This document shows, piece by piece, positions 35,130 through 46,617 of a DNA stretch of 64,000 bases. Location of the stretch: contig CM045762.1 in assembly GCA_025200525.1 (NCBI GenBank), positions 75,699,217 to 75,763,216 of the forward strand, written 5' to 3'. Origin of the DNA: Camellia lanceoleosa. Taxonomy: Eukaryota; Streptophyta; Magnoliopsida; Ericales; Theaceae. The notes below the pieces were generated by a model. It was not told the origin of the DNA, did no database searches, and was given only the letters and a program-made list of their open reading frames with translations. Numbering within the stretch: position 1 is the stretch's first letter; each line of letters opens with the position of its first letter. Position numbers and translations under genes: made by a program.

Positions 35130-35475
35130 CTTTGAAATAAGATTGATGACTTATCATAATTTTTAAATAAGATTGCCAAAAAACATAGAAACTTGATCCA
35201 CGCATCGACCATAGATCTGCACAGCGTTCGAACACCGTGGCCATTTCATACTTGAGCTTTTGACCTCATAGGGCCCATCTCTTCACCATCCAAAGGGTAT
35301 AAATCGATCCTTGCAACTACGAAGTTGAGCACAAAATAGGTTGAGGCAATCCCTTTGAAGAATGCTACTGGGCCCGCAATTGCAAACTTTATCAAAGAAA
35401 ATATTATCTGTAGATTCGGAATACCGAACACTATCCTTTCAAACAACGGCACACCCTTCATAAACTATTTTCTAT
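35130..35475 (+). pseudogene. Gypsy integrase core fragment
   Basis: In one plus-strand frame the sequence reads DLHSVRTPWPFHT, stop, AFDLIGPISSPSKGY, then stop, VEAIPLKNATGPAIANFIKE, NIICRFGIPNTILSNNG. This is the zinc-finger-to-core part of a Ty3/gypsy integrase: the first catalytic Asp is present in FDLIGP, while the second is Asn in LSNNG. Both internal stops are TGA or TAG where gypsy integrases normally have Trp. The reading frame on the opposite strand (35246-35461) is a shadow. No LTR or further pol remains around it. Confidence 0.8.
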
Positions 35476-36080
35476 TAATTACTCACAGGTCCAGTTATAA
35501 GAATCTGTGCACTATTAATTAAATCTCATAAGTGTTTGTATAGATCAAAAAGTCCTAATATTTGGACTCTGAAAAACTTGTGACGATCTTATGAATCTTT
35601 TGCTGAAAATTAACAATTACTGATATTTTTTAAATGTCACTAAAAGATGACAAACTGTGGCAGTTTTCTAAATCTGTCACTAAAAATGACAAGTAATGAT
35701 TTTTTTTATGACAAATTTTTTAAACTGTTACTAAAACTAACAATTAGTGACATTTTTTATGAATACACTGCTTAAAAAAAAAAGAATTTTGTGATAATAA
35801 CCAATTTTTAACAAGGTTACGTATTTTGTGATTGATGTTAAATTTTTTTATTACAAAGTTATGTCAACTTGTGATAGAATGGATATAGTATACACCAAAG
35901 TTTTCCAATATTTAAATATCCAATAATATTTATTTACATATATAATTCAAGTCGTATTAATGGTTACGTGCCAAATTCTTAACCCTAAATGGAAGGCATA
36001 GCATTTTAAAAAAAATAAAAGATGGTCCTACAAATGAATGCATTATGTATGCATACAAAAGTGATACTGAAAGAGTCGTT
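35476..36080. other. AT-rich DNA with GTCACTAAAA-type repeats
   Basis: Within about 35615-35770, units like TGTCACTAAAA alternate with TGACA blocks in both orientations. This resembles the subterminal repeats of CACTA-type or related DNA transposons, but no ends could be defined. The remainder has nothing recognisable. Confidence 0.45.
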
Positions 36081-36084
36081 GGTG

Positions 36085-36290
36085 TCCTCCAATTGAGAGC
36101 TCCAATTGAGCGGTTAGATCATCTAATCCAACGGTTATAAAATTGAAGAGGTTTTGAATTTTTGAATTTTTGGATTTTTATCCAATTGAAGTTCTGGATC
36201 ATCTCATTCAATTGAGGTTTTGGATTTTTGGATTTTTTAATTTTTGGATCATCTCATCCAATTGAGGTTTTTGATTTTTTAATTTTTTAT
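36085..36290. repeat. Tandem repeats around CCAATTGAG
   Basis: Units of about 60-70 bp combine ATCCAATTGAGGTT, GGATCATCTCATC and TTTGGATTTTT in two to three imperfect copies, preceded by shorter CTCCAATTGAG repeats. No coding capacity. Confidence 0.6.
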
Positions 36291-37206
36291 ATTTTTTAAT
36301 AATATTTAAATTTTTAAAAAAAATTAAAAGGGTAATAAAAGACAAAAATAAATAAATAAATAATCTCTCAAAAAACTATATCCAAACACCACATAAACAT
36401 AGGAAGGAAAATTGATTGATATTGTGCCAAAATGACTTTGTACCATTGGAGTATTATTACTATAATTTGACAATTTTTTACTGTAACATATCAAGGGTTG
36501 TGCTACATCCCCTAATTTTTGGCCTCCTACTCCCTCTAAATTTCAAAAAAAAAAAAAATGCCCAAAACGACGTCATTTTGGGCATTAGGGGAAGCTTTTT
36601 TAGGGGAACAAATCATTTTCCAACATATCAAATTGTGACTTTGACAATGTTATAATAGAAATTACCAGTCGAGATGTCAAGATTCAAAAACTCCCTTCGC
36701 TTGTTAGATAGATTTTTAATATTTAATTTTAAATTAATTTTTATGTATTTATTAACATGCATAACATGAGTATCATACTAATAACATTATATTAAGTAAA
36801 TACATTATGCCTTCTTTGTAGTTGGAAATGTCAATTTATTTTTCTCATATTTTTTTTTAATTTTATAAAAATACACATATCACTCTATAATTAGTATAAA
36901 ATCTAATTTAAACAAATTAAATTAATTTTTAAATTCTCTTAATCATTACCAATAATATATTAATAGATTTTCTTAAATTGCGGTGTAATATAAATAAATG
37001 TCCATAAAGTAGAACTACATCTCAGTGGTACAGAAAAGTTATTTTTACATAAACATGGGGAGGGGTGCAAGACACACTTGCACCCCCATCACAAAATCTT
37101 TTACACCACACATGTTTTTGTAATCTTTCCTTAATACATTACCTTATATTAATGATATTTGCTCAACTAAAGACTTCCATCCCATCTAAAAAATAATAAT
37201 TAACCA
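36291..37206. other. AT-rich intergenic DNA
   Basis: Contains an interrupted palindrome CCCAAAACGACGTCATTTTGGG-like core near 36560-36582 flanked by CCCCTAA/TTAGGGG, probably a small MITE (about 36509-36605). Otherwise nothing recognised. Confidence 0.45.
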
Positions 37207-37555
37207 CAGTGTTTGGTTTACTTTTTAAATTAACTTTTGGATTGAAAAATCCAAACACATGTTTGGTTTAAATTTTTTTTTCTCTCTCCTCTCTCATTCT
37301 TTTTATTTTTTACACATCAATTAATCAAAATTTATCTCTCCTCTTTCCTCTTTCATTCTCTCATATTCTACACATCAATCAATCAACTTTCTTTCACACC
37401 TCGCTATTCAACTATAAAAAAATTTTAAAAAATACAAATCATCCCAAAACTATTTTTAAAATATATAACCAAATAAGTTTTCAAATTTTACAAACTCTTT
37501 TAAAAAACTATATTTCAAAATTGATTTTCAAAACTAAACCAAACCGAGCCAAAGA
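37207..37555. mobile_element. MITE-like inverted repeat
   Basis: The left end CAGTGTTTGGTTTACTTTTT pairs imperfectly with the right end AAACTAAACCAAACCGAG; the inner blocks TTAACTTTTGGATTG and CAAAATTGATTTTCAA also correspond. The TGTTTGGTTTA terminus is Tourist-like. The exact ends and target duplication are unclear. Confidence 0.5.
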
Positions 37556-37728
37556 CTTCCATAATATAATTTTATACTATAATAATAGTTATGCTACATG
37601 TAAATCAAGTATAACGCAGCGAGTAAAAATATCAGATCATACCTTAAGTGATAAAACCTGAAGCGAAGAATCTTGTAGGTAAATTACGTGCTTAAAAAAT
37701 GCGAATAACGAACTCTCAACAGTGGAGT

Positions 37729-38797
37729 CACTACAACAAAAAACACAATCGGCGACTAAAACTTATTTTTTCGTCGCTAAAAGTATGATTTTTGGCGACT
37801 AAAATGCAATTAGTCGCCAAAGTTGATCCCTTTTGCCGACTAAAACAGGTTAGTCGCCGAATATAATGCTTTTAGCGACTAAAACGCACTTTAGTCGCCG
37901 AATATAGGGTTTTTAGCGACTACAGGCTGTTTAGTAGCCAAAAGGAACGGTTTTTGGCGACTAAAATCATTTAGTAGCCAAAAGTGATGCTTTTGGCGAC
38001 TAAAAAACAGTTTAGTCGCCCATTATAGGTGTTTTGCCGACTAAAATGCATTTTAGTCGCCCAAAGTTGAGGTTTTGGCGACTAAAGTTCTGTTTAGTCG
38101 CCGAATGTCCTATCCTTAGGCGGGATTCATTTGTTTTAGCGACAGAAAACAAGTTAGTAGCCAAAAAATGGAGAATTGGCGACTAAAATTGAGATTTAGT
38201 CGCCAAAAGTGAAACCCAATTTTTTTTTGTAAATATTTTATTTTTTACATGAAATATATTAAATAAAATAATTTATTTTTATATATACAATTATGTATTA
38301 ATACCAGTGAATATAGTATATAAATAATAAATGTTGCAACAATAATCATGTGATCTGAGAGTGGCGTAGTGGGGGCAGTGTTGCTAAAGGTGTTGGCGTG
38401 CAAGTCTTGGACGTCCCAGGTTCGAACCCTGGGACGACAAGCGGAGGCTTTTTTTTTAAAAAAAAAAAAATTAGTATTGGCAACTAAAGTCGTTGGTCGC
38501 CGAAAGATAAATTAAAAAAAAAAAAAATTAGTATTGGCGACTAAAGGTTTAGTCGCTACAAGTATAATTTCCCAAAATGGAATGGAGTATTGGCGACTAA
38601 TTATTTGGTCGCCGAAGACATATGTATTGCCGACTAACAAATGTTTAGTCGCCAAAGGAATGCGCGACAATTTATAGGCGACCACAGCGGCGACTAAAAT
38701 CTTTAGTCGGGGAAAGTGAAAAAATTAGTATTGGCGACTAAAAAGGGGCTTTTGGCGACTACAACTTTAGTCACCAAAAGTGCTTTTTCTTGTAGTG
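37729..38797. mobile_element. Non-autonomous CACTA transposon
   Basis: 1069 bp. It begins CACTACAACAAAAAACAC and ends GCTTTTTCTTGTAGTG, the standard CACTA termini, with AGT on both sides (37726-37728 and 38798-38800). The interior consists largely of alternating GGCGACTAAAA and TTTAGTCGCC subterminal repeats at both ends, the binding sites expected for a CACTA transposase. No transposase frame exists, so movement would need an autonomous element elsewhere. A tRNA-like unit lies inside (38357-38450). Confidence 0.93.
38357..38450 (+). repeat. tRNA-derived SINE-like unit inside the CACTA element
   Basis: Box A-like TGGCGTAGTGGG is at 38362-38373 and a perfect box B GGTTCGAACCC at 38419-38429, a spacing that suits a Pol III promoter. 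Box B lies in an ideal T-arm: stem CCAGG/CCTGG around loop TTCGAAC (38416-38432). A T-run follows (38449-38457), which would terminate Pol III. No complete cloverleaf could be drawn, so it is more likely a tRNA-derived SINE head or tRNA relic than a functional tRNA gene. Confidence 0.6.
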
Positions 38798-39100
38798 AGT
38801 GATACCACAATATGAGTATCATCCACACAAGACACAGTGCAAAAAATTTGGTCGTTGTTTTAATGGAAGAGAGTCAGTATGAGAAAAATCATTCCTTATT
38901 TGATTCATACCATATCCCATATAACGTATCAGATATATAAGCTAAGTATATCATCTATCAATATTAGTTGATATGATAGATATAGATATCATGAGTGGGT
39001 TATCCAAATAGGTTTTGAATTCAAATTCAAACTTTCATGGATAAGGTTCAAAAGGGTCATGGGTCATGCCACATGTCACACGGGCGCCCAATTTCTAACA

Positions 39101-42100
39101 TCTCCCACTCGCACATGAATTGGCATGACACTGCCACATCTCTATCTTAATCTCCCAAAAAAATGAACAATCTCATACTAGCCAATGCACCGTGCGACCG
39201 CTGAGAACACTTATATGTGGGAGCTCTATACTAGAAACTCAAAATGAGCCATCATAGAGACATCAATCCAAAAAAAATAGAAATAGTGTCTCATATACCC
39301 CAGACCCATCTAATTACACTGGTCCAAAAAACATCTCTAATCCCTCAAAAGAGCATGTTTGACCCTTTCAATTCTTGCAATATATTCACACTCAATCCGC
39401 CTTTCATACAGAGCGATGTGAGTTGCCAGCAGTGAATATACAACAATGGTGTAATACTAGATGATCTTCCCTTTGCCCTCATGCCATTTAGTTTAGAATT
39501 GACTGCTTTTCCAGTGATGTCTCTTAAGGCCGAATCATACATAATCGCAGACAACATACCAAAGTAGCAGAACATCAACCCCTTACCTTTGGACATAGTC
39601 AAAAGTCACAAAAAGGTACATAAATGAAAGTCATATCAATAATGACACATAAGACTCACATGGTGAGGAAACATGGATCCATTCTCTCACCTCATTACTC
39701 AGTCGCCAAGCACATATAGTATAAATACATGTTACGATGGAGTAACTCTTCCAAAAAAAAGAGTGACGTCATACTCGATACACCGTAACGATCTTAGTCT
39801 AGTCGCTTTCTAGTGCCTAACCCGAATTCTCTATTTGCTCGCCTTCCAAGCGCCAAATAAGATCTCGCATCTGGCTAATCATAACAAGCACAACATGGAA
39901 AGTGGATACTAACATCCATGTTTGGTCCTTAACACGACCTCATCTTGGTTATAACCAAGGCAACATACATAGTGGATAACTTAAGCCTCTCTTGGCTCTA
40001 AATAAAAATAAACCACTAGTCTCATCCTTACTCGCTCCCAAGCGCCAAGGGCGACTGCTTGTGTGAGTGAGTCAATCTTGCCTGCTGACATTATCATCTG
40101 CTAACCATTATGACACAAACCATAATAGTGTCAACATCCCATCATCTCACAACTAATAAGTGATCGATTTTATAAAACACGACCACAGTCTGCGCAATTC
40201 TAGATTCCAAGCATAAGCCTTATCAACACCTCTTGCGATAAGCATATACAACGGAATCCTCCATGTGCACCTCTCATGAAGTGGTTCAAGATCACTACCT
40301 CTTGCGCAATTACCTCTCTAAAGATATTTTGGTGACCAATCATCGTTTATTCAAGATGCGCCCAACTAGCGTATTGAATCTTACAAGGGAAAAATTTATA
40401 TACTACTAGTAAAACATTCTATCCACAGTCTAATAAGCAAGGTCAATGTCTAAACTACTCACTTGACCATTTACCAAAGATAACACTTATCATGCCGAAT
40501 ACGCCCACATAGCGTACTTTAGGCTCCCAAAAAAAAAAAAAAAGATTAAGAAATATAGGTCATTTGTTTCTCCCAAAGACAATCCGAGGATTCACTCAAT
40601 AGTTAAGGCTCTGACTTTTACCAATAAGTAAATCAATGGGTTTGCAATTTTGTATCTAGAATCATTCTAGGATATTCCTTATGTAAGTCATCAAAGATAA
40701 ACCGAGAATTCTCCCAAAACAATCCCTAAGGATCGTACATCCGAGCATATAAATTACATCACCCATGTCCATCATATCTAAAACAGAGGACTGCCTACCC
40801 TAGGTGGCGACAACCTTATAAATTCCTAGCTCATAATGACTAAGTAAGGAAAAACTTTTTTTTGGACCATTGATCATGCCTCAGTGGCCTTTATCGATCA
40901 TCGTTGGCCTATCATGGCTTGACGAAATCTAAGAACCATTATTTGGATTTATTGGAACTAGCAACCTTTTTTCGCTCATAACTTTTCACCATAAAAGCAG
41001 AAGGTAAATCCCTACGGATCTACTTATCCAATTCTCCAACGAGAAGTTGGGTCACAATGTCCACAAATCAATGTTCCGAACTTATGTCATTCATAGCCTA
41101 AGTCAAAATAACCACACTCCCCATAAGGAAGTTTTCTTATGGTCTACACTTTTCTCAATAGTGCGACTTTTCGGTATCTAGCGAGCCTTATGCCTCAACA
41201 ATAACTATCCAAAATGTGCATAACTTTAGAACAATTTCGCGTCATAATGGAAAGTCAACCAAATTATAGAAATGATTAATCCTCAAAGACTCTGTCTTCA
41301 ACTGCTCAACATGGATCCACTTTCTAAAAACAGGGGACTAGAGCCTTTGGCATTATTCTAGGCTCTTTATCATCTTGCAAAGCAATCATGAATGTTTCCC
41401 TCTCAATCACCCAGTGATGACGTGGAAAATTTTCACATTCGCTACCACATAACTAAGAATGTAGAGTATTCTTCTCTAATGGAGTAATCCATTAGTAAGC
41501 ACGTCGCTCCCACTGTCCCTAGGATATTGGAAATTTCTTTCCGTTCTCAACTAGGCTACATAAAGTGCTATAGTTATAATTCTCTATCTTATAGAGTTCC
41601 AAAACTCTATTCACGTTACATTTACTAAGAAAACTTTACATGACTTAATTACACTACCACAAAGTTGCTTACCTATATGCACATGACCCGAAGGCTTTAT
41701 ATGACAGCATACAATAATACGCTATAGAACCCTAGTTCTTAACTTCGCAACCTTATGAGAAGTAAAATAAAGATAAGCTGCTTAACGGTTACAAATCGCC
41801 CATAGATGGCTCTCCGCTAACCCATTACTCAAATGAAGTGTAAAATCTGATATGGAGAGCACTTAGTTAGAGATATAGGCAACAAACTAGTGCAATTCCC
41901 AATTGGGAAACATTTTGCGCCGTCATCCACCTAACATTAACAATACTTAATTCCTTATCTCTACTACATCATTGTGTTGTTGAGTACTAAGAATAATCAA
42001 TTTTCTAAGCATCCTTTTCTCTTCATAGAGTTTTCTAAAATAACTCAAATAGATACTCGCCACCTTGATCAAAACTAAAAGCACGAAAGTTGTTATCTAA

Positions 42101-43698
42101 TTGATCTCAACCTCATATGTGCAATGTCGAAAATCATCTCAAAACTTTTGACTTATGGGAGATCAAATAGTCTTGACTCAGATGCATATCGTAATCTATA
42201 AATGTATCGAGATTGAGGCTTAGCTATCATACCCTTACACATATCTAGTCACAAATATCATAGTGGACTAAATGCGCCAATACAAATGACCTTCTACGGC
42301 TTTCCTACTTACTTGTGCGCAACCATTGCGAACAAAGTTATACATTCACATGAGAGCAGGGTGTCACAAGCGAGTGGGCCTGAGAAGGCCTACTCAAACC
42401 ATCCTATCATCATCTCATTAATGTGATTAAGTATAACAAACCACCAGTTTATACCCAATGTCATAAACTAATTTCAATCATTTTAATGTGTGAGTTCTCG
42501 AAGATAAGTTTTAAAGGTTTAGGCCCAACTAGGTAATGACTCACAGCTAATTCATATTCACTAGATCATAAAAGGATGTCATGGAGATATCAAGTGCGCC
42601 TAAGTCACAAATTTAACTAGTAAGTGCTAATCCCCTGCACCTTCAAGTCAATTTTATTCTCCGTACACTTTAATACATCTAGTTGAAAGATGACGATACT
42701 TCTTTTGCCATTTCTATTTCTCGCTTCATAGTTACTTGCAATTAATTCTACTATCCACAAAAAAGAGAGAATAAGCTATCAACTATGACAGCTCCTGAAG
42801 TAACTTAATTTTGAATTAGGCTAAAGAGTCTAATTCAACACAATGCTCTCACAAGCGATGCATCAAATTCTTAGAGTCATAACAACATTGTCGGCCTTGA
42901 CCTTTTCATTACTATGCTGCAACGTTTGCACTTAGTGGTAAATATTATTCAAAAAATGTTAGCCTAGCCAAGGAATCATACAAAGAAGCAACTCCGCATG
43001 TCTCACACATAACTATGGAAACAGGAAGTGTCCAGACTTGAACAAGTTGGCAATGCTAATAGATTTTGCAGCCATTTGGCACTAATCTTTTCACTTAGTG
43101 TTAATAGATTTGCTGCTACTAAGCGCTAATCTTTTAAGTTCAAGTGATACTTCAATGCACACTATTATAGTGCGTGAAATTTTGCTCCATCCACTCCCAA
43201 TAATTGGGTAGAAAGCAAAAACACTGCTCATAGTGGCTACTCGTCTTACACTTAATGACTAACTCATTTAAGCTCGAATTTCTTGGATGACGTGACTCTT
43301 GAATGTTACTTCATCCAATAATGCAACATCATTACAAGTCAAATTACAAAGTAAATCCACGCAGGTCAATAGTCAAGATCATATACAGATCTATTGAGGG
43401 CTTACTAATTTCACAACCCCAAAACTCGCTAATCAAAGCTACGTAGCGTACCACTAACCATAGCGCACACATCAGTTTTTATTGTGCCAAACAAGGCAAC
43501 AAAACTACGGTGACTTTGAGTCATGTTTCCTTACTTTGGCTCAATTAAGGTCTGACCTAAAGTCTCCAAGACTTTTGCTCATCTAAAGAATAGGATTACA
43601 TTGTTCACATTTGAACATCTCTACTAAGTCTAGGTCAACCAAATTAACTTCCATAAGCTATGTCAATTTAGAGAGAAATTTGCATTGGGATTAATTTG
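39101..43698 (-). pseudogene. Decayed internal region of the old copia element
   Basis: 4.6 kb starting with the polypurine tract (plus strand TCTCCCACTCGCACATG). No long reading frame is left. Copia integrase can still be traced near 41900-42400: on the minus strand around 42049-42110 one frame gives QLDNNFRAFSFDQGGEYLFE, which corresponds to the SDxGGEY catalytic Asp motif. The rest has been broken by indels and substitutions and reads as non-coding. The reading frames at 39244-39602 are not recognisable as pol. Confidence 0.6.
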
Positions 43699-43703
43699 AT
43701 TAG

Positions 43704-44448
43704 TGTACGAGCACGAAATAATCTTCTCGTATAATCCTGTTGATCAAGTTTGCGCTCCTCCAAACGTCGTCGCTTTACTCCCTAAAAACACAAACGTGAG
43801 CTAGCCGGTGGGTGTGTGCCGGATACCTCTCTGATGCCTAAGTCAGCAAAATAGACAAATAGACAAAAGCTCTGTGTATTCGAGAATCAAAGTTGTGATA
43901 CCTGTACATAGGTCTGGTCATGAGCTTTTATAGATTCTACTGGCACAATCCTACTAGGATTCCAACTCTTCCTTAAAAGAGTTCTCATAGAAATCATTCA
44001 CCCTACTCACTACCAACCAAGTGAGATGGTTTGCACAATCCTAGTAGGACTCTACTCTCCTTAGCAGAGCCCTCCTAGGAGTCTCAAGCTCAATGAAGAG
44101 TGTCTATTGTAATAACACTCTGCTTTCCACCAACCAAGGAAGATTGTTACCTCCTTTGTTTAGGCTGCTGCGACCTAACCGAGCTATATTACCTCGGTCA
44201 TATACTCAAGTAATGACATAGATAGCATTTGGCCAAGCTATACTAAGCCCAGCCTCCTTTCTCACTAATACCTCGACTAACCACCAAGCCCACTTATTCA
44301 GGTAGCTCGATCCAAAGTACCTTTGCCTAGCTTTCATACAACATGGGACCCAGCTACTCGAAGCCCATACCTTGGCCTTTAGTCCGGCCCATAACAGAGT
44401 CTAAAGGATCGTAGCTCGACCAATATTTATTTATAAATTACCCTCTCA
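43704..44448 (-). repeat. 3' LTR of the deleted gypsy element
   Basis: 745 bp, TGTACGAGCACG to CCCTCTCA. TATAAAAG-type TATA box in the element direction at 43925-43932. Differences to the 5' LTR are mainly transitions (for example CGTGAG against CATGAG), as expected of methylated CpG decay. Confidence 0.92.
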
Positions 44449-44974
44449 ATTGTCCCTTAATTCCATCTGCAAAGCATGATTTGGGATTATTCTTCTCTAG
44501 CCGAGCTAAAACATTCAAGCCAACCGAGCTCACCTTCTACCGAGCTACTGATTTGGCCGGTCCAGAAACATCTTGTTAGCTACTCTGCACATCGTTCCGC
44601 TTTCCAAGTACGTCTGAATCGTTATCTATTCCCCTACACACGTGGCTCACTTCCACTGGCCAAGTACAACTATCACAACCGTCGTTGTACCTCGAAAGTT
44701 TTGAACAGTCCTGCCCATTTTTGTGTTTTAAACAAAAACCCTTCTTTTTGAACCAAACACTTCACTGTTAATCTTCTCTCACTCTTCGTGCTTCTGAGAT
44801 CTGTCCTTACTTTTGTAATGCTCATTTTTTCAAATGGAATGGAATGAAATCTGCTATTTTCCAATCTTTTTGTTCGGTTCATATCCTGCTTGTGTTTGTC
44901 TTTCAACTTTAATTGGCATGTCTTGAACTTTTTTTGGCCGAGACAGCCATCTCGATCCAGGAGCTTTGTACCAA
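44449..44974 (+). pseudogene. Remnant leader of the lost antisense gene
   Basis: After the polypurine tract (TTGTCCCTTAATTCCATCTGC) this stretch follows the order seen at 58928-59300 in the sister element: AAGCATGAT, CCGAGCTAA blocks, CACGTGGC...CCACTGGCCA, TTTTGAACAGT and a C/T-rich leader. It then jumps directly into the minisatellite, so the antisense coding exons have been deleted. The reading frame 44476-44751 is not a protein of its own. Confidence 0.6.
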
Positions 44975-45640
44975 CTTTCTTTAGCCTAAATCCTTATCTC
45001 GGCTGAAAAGAGCTAAATGTTGGTTATTTCTACCAACCTTTCTTCAGCCTAGATCCTTATCTCGGCTGAAGAGAGCTAAAAGTTTGGCTAATCCTGCCAA
45101 TCATCTTCAGCCTAGATCCTTATCTCGCTGAAAAAAGTTAAAAGCTTGACTAATTTAGCCAATCTTCTTCAGCCCAGATCCTTATCATGGCTAAAGAGAG
45201 TTGAAAGTTGGGCTAATCCAGCCAATCTTCTTCAGCCAGATCCTTATCTCGGCTAAAGAGAGCTAAAAGTTTGGCTAATCCAGCCAATCTTCTTCAGTCC
45301 AGATCCTTATCTCAGCTGAAGAGAGCTAAAAGTTTGGCTAATCCAGCCAATCTTTTTCAGCCCAATCCTTATCTCGGCTAAAGAGAGCTAAAAGTTTAGC
45401 TAATCCAGCCAATCTTCTTCAGCTAGATCCTTATCTCAGCTAAAGAGAGCCAAAAGTTTAGCTAATTCAGCCAATCTTCTTCAGCCCAGATCCTTATCTC
45501 GGCTGAAGAGAGCTAAAAGCTTGGCTAATCCTACCAATCTTCTTTAGCCCAGATCCTTATCTCAGCTGAAGAGAGCTAAAAGCTTAGCTAATCCTACCAA
45601 TATTCTTCAGCCCAGATCCTTATCTCGGCTGAAGAATAAA
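44975..45640. repeat. Hairpin minisatellite, about 11 units of 61 bp
   Basis: Each unit has CTTCAGCC, then AGATCCTTATCTC, then GGCTGAAGAGAGC, AAAAGTTTGGCTAATCC and AGCCAATC. CTTCAGCC and GGCTGAAG are inverted copies, so each unit can form a hairpin. The last unit ends near 45640, close to the remaining gag. A related array, with the same inverted pair but different spacer, is at 62440-62905. Confidence 0.88.
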
Positions 45641-45699
45641 AAAAGTGTTAGTCAAACCTGCTAACCTTTTTTATTGCCCCCCAGTCGGGCAAAGACTTG

Positions 45700-46617
45700 T
45701 TAGAAAGAGTTGGTCTATCGTGCTAACCCACTTTGCCCCCAGTTGGGCAAAGATTTTTTACTTTGTTGGTCTTTCTTGTCGACCGTGTTAACTTTTGCCG
45801 AGGGTGTTTCGTCCATTATTATGTCGGACTCTACATAGGTGCGAATCCCATCTTCTTCTACCAAGATGTGTTGGTGCACTCTTTCCATTAGGGCTTCTAT
45901 AGTAAGAGGCGGCATCATTGTCATTGAATCTCTCAACCTATGACCCACTAGCATACATTGTTTGTACTGTACAATAGCTAGGTTGTAGGGCAATCTCCAA
46001 TCTAATTAAAAGTTTCCCAATACTGATTGTTATAAGACTTCAATGTTTCCTTCTCGTCCGTATCTATGGAGAGTAGCTGATCAATCTCCACCGATGTCTT
46101 GGTGTTTGTTCTTAATCTAGTTACAAATGTTTCTGCTAGTTGCGCCCATAAAGCTAAGCTACCTTCTGGCAACCTTTCAAACCATGTTAGACCCACATCA
46201 CCAAGGCTGGAAGGGAATAGAATACACATTAGAGCCTCATTTCGCTGATACACCGCCATGACCTGGTGAAAGTGGCTCAAGGGCATGTAGGGGTCCGACT
46301 TCCCCTCATAAGTTGTGAATTTAGGCTGATGAAAGCCTAAGGGTAATGGTGCGTTCTCAATTGCCGGAATGAACAGCGAGCTCTGTAGCCTTGCTAACAC
46401 TTTGTCTATTAGTTCGTAAGCAAGGCCGGCATTGGCATCCCTACCTCGACATTCCCTTGCGTTCTAGAGGCCAACCGTTGTAGGGCTGAAACTTAGCATA
46501 GGTCGCGAGCCCTGGTGTCCTCCTTCCATCGGGCCCTCTCCTCGAGCACCGTCTGTAAGTCCATTGACCTAGGCAACTCCGTGTGCCTAGATGTCATCTG
46601 GTGCGTGTGTAAGGGGG
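45700..46617 (-). pseudogene. Gypsy gag, capsid part, broken
   Basis: From 46617 leftward: THQMTSRHTELPRSMDLQT, LEERARWKED, then after breaks the frame 46400-46002 with FTTYEGKSDPYMPLSHFHQV, GLTWFERLPEGSLALWAQLA and LKSYNNQYWETFN. This is the Ty3/gypsy Retrotrans_gag domain that builds the particle shell. It continues in another frame at 45993-45715 (LAIVQYKQCMLVGHRLRDSM), so one shift separates the two. No zinc knuckle is left and pol does not follow. The N-terminal part of gag is at 49677-50186, beyond the 3-kb insertion. Confidence 0.82.

Larger units (their letters stand above)
37599..39100 (-). repeat. 3' LTR of the old copia element (interrupted)
   Basis: TGTAAATCAAG...TTTCTAACA; about 430 bp of LTR plus the CACTA transposon. 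It keeps a block around GATACCACAATATGAG (38800-38850) that the 5' LTR lacks through a small deletion. Confidence 0.9.

Noticed and set aside
35246..35461. 71-codon minus-strand frame with hydrophobic segments
   Set aside because: It is the shadow of the gypsy integrase fragment read on the plus strand.
38357..38450. Functional tRNA gene
   Set aside because: Only the T-arm and box B are ideal; no acceptor stem or anticodon arm could be paired convincingly, and the unit lies inside a transposon.
44975..45640. CRISPR-like regular repeat array
   Set aside because: Units are contiguous 61-bp tandem repeats without unique spacers, inside a plant retrotransposon.
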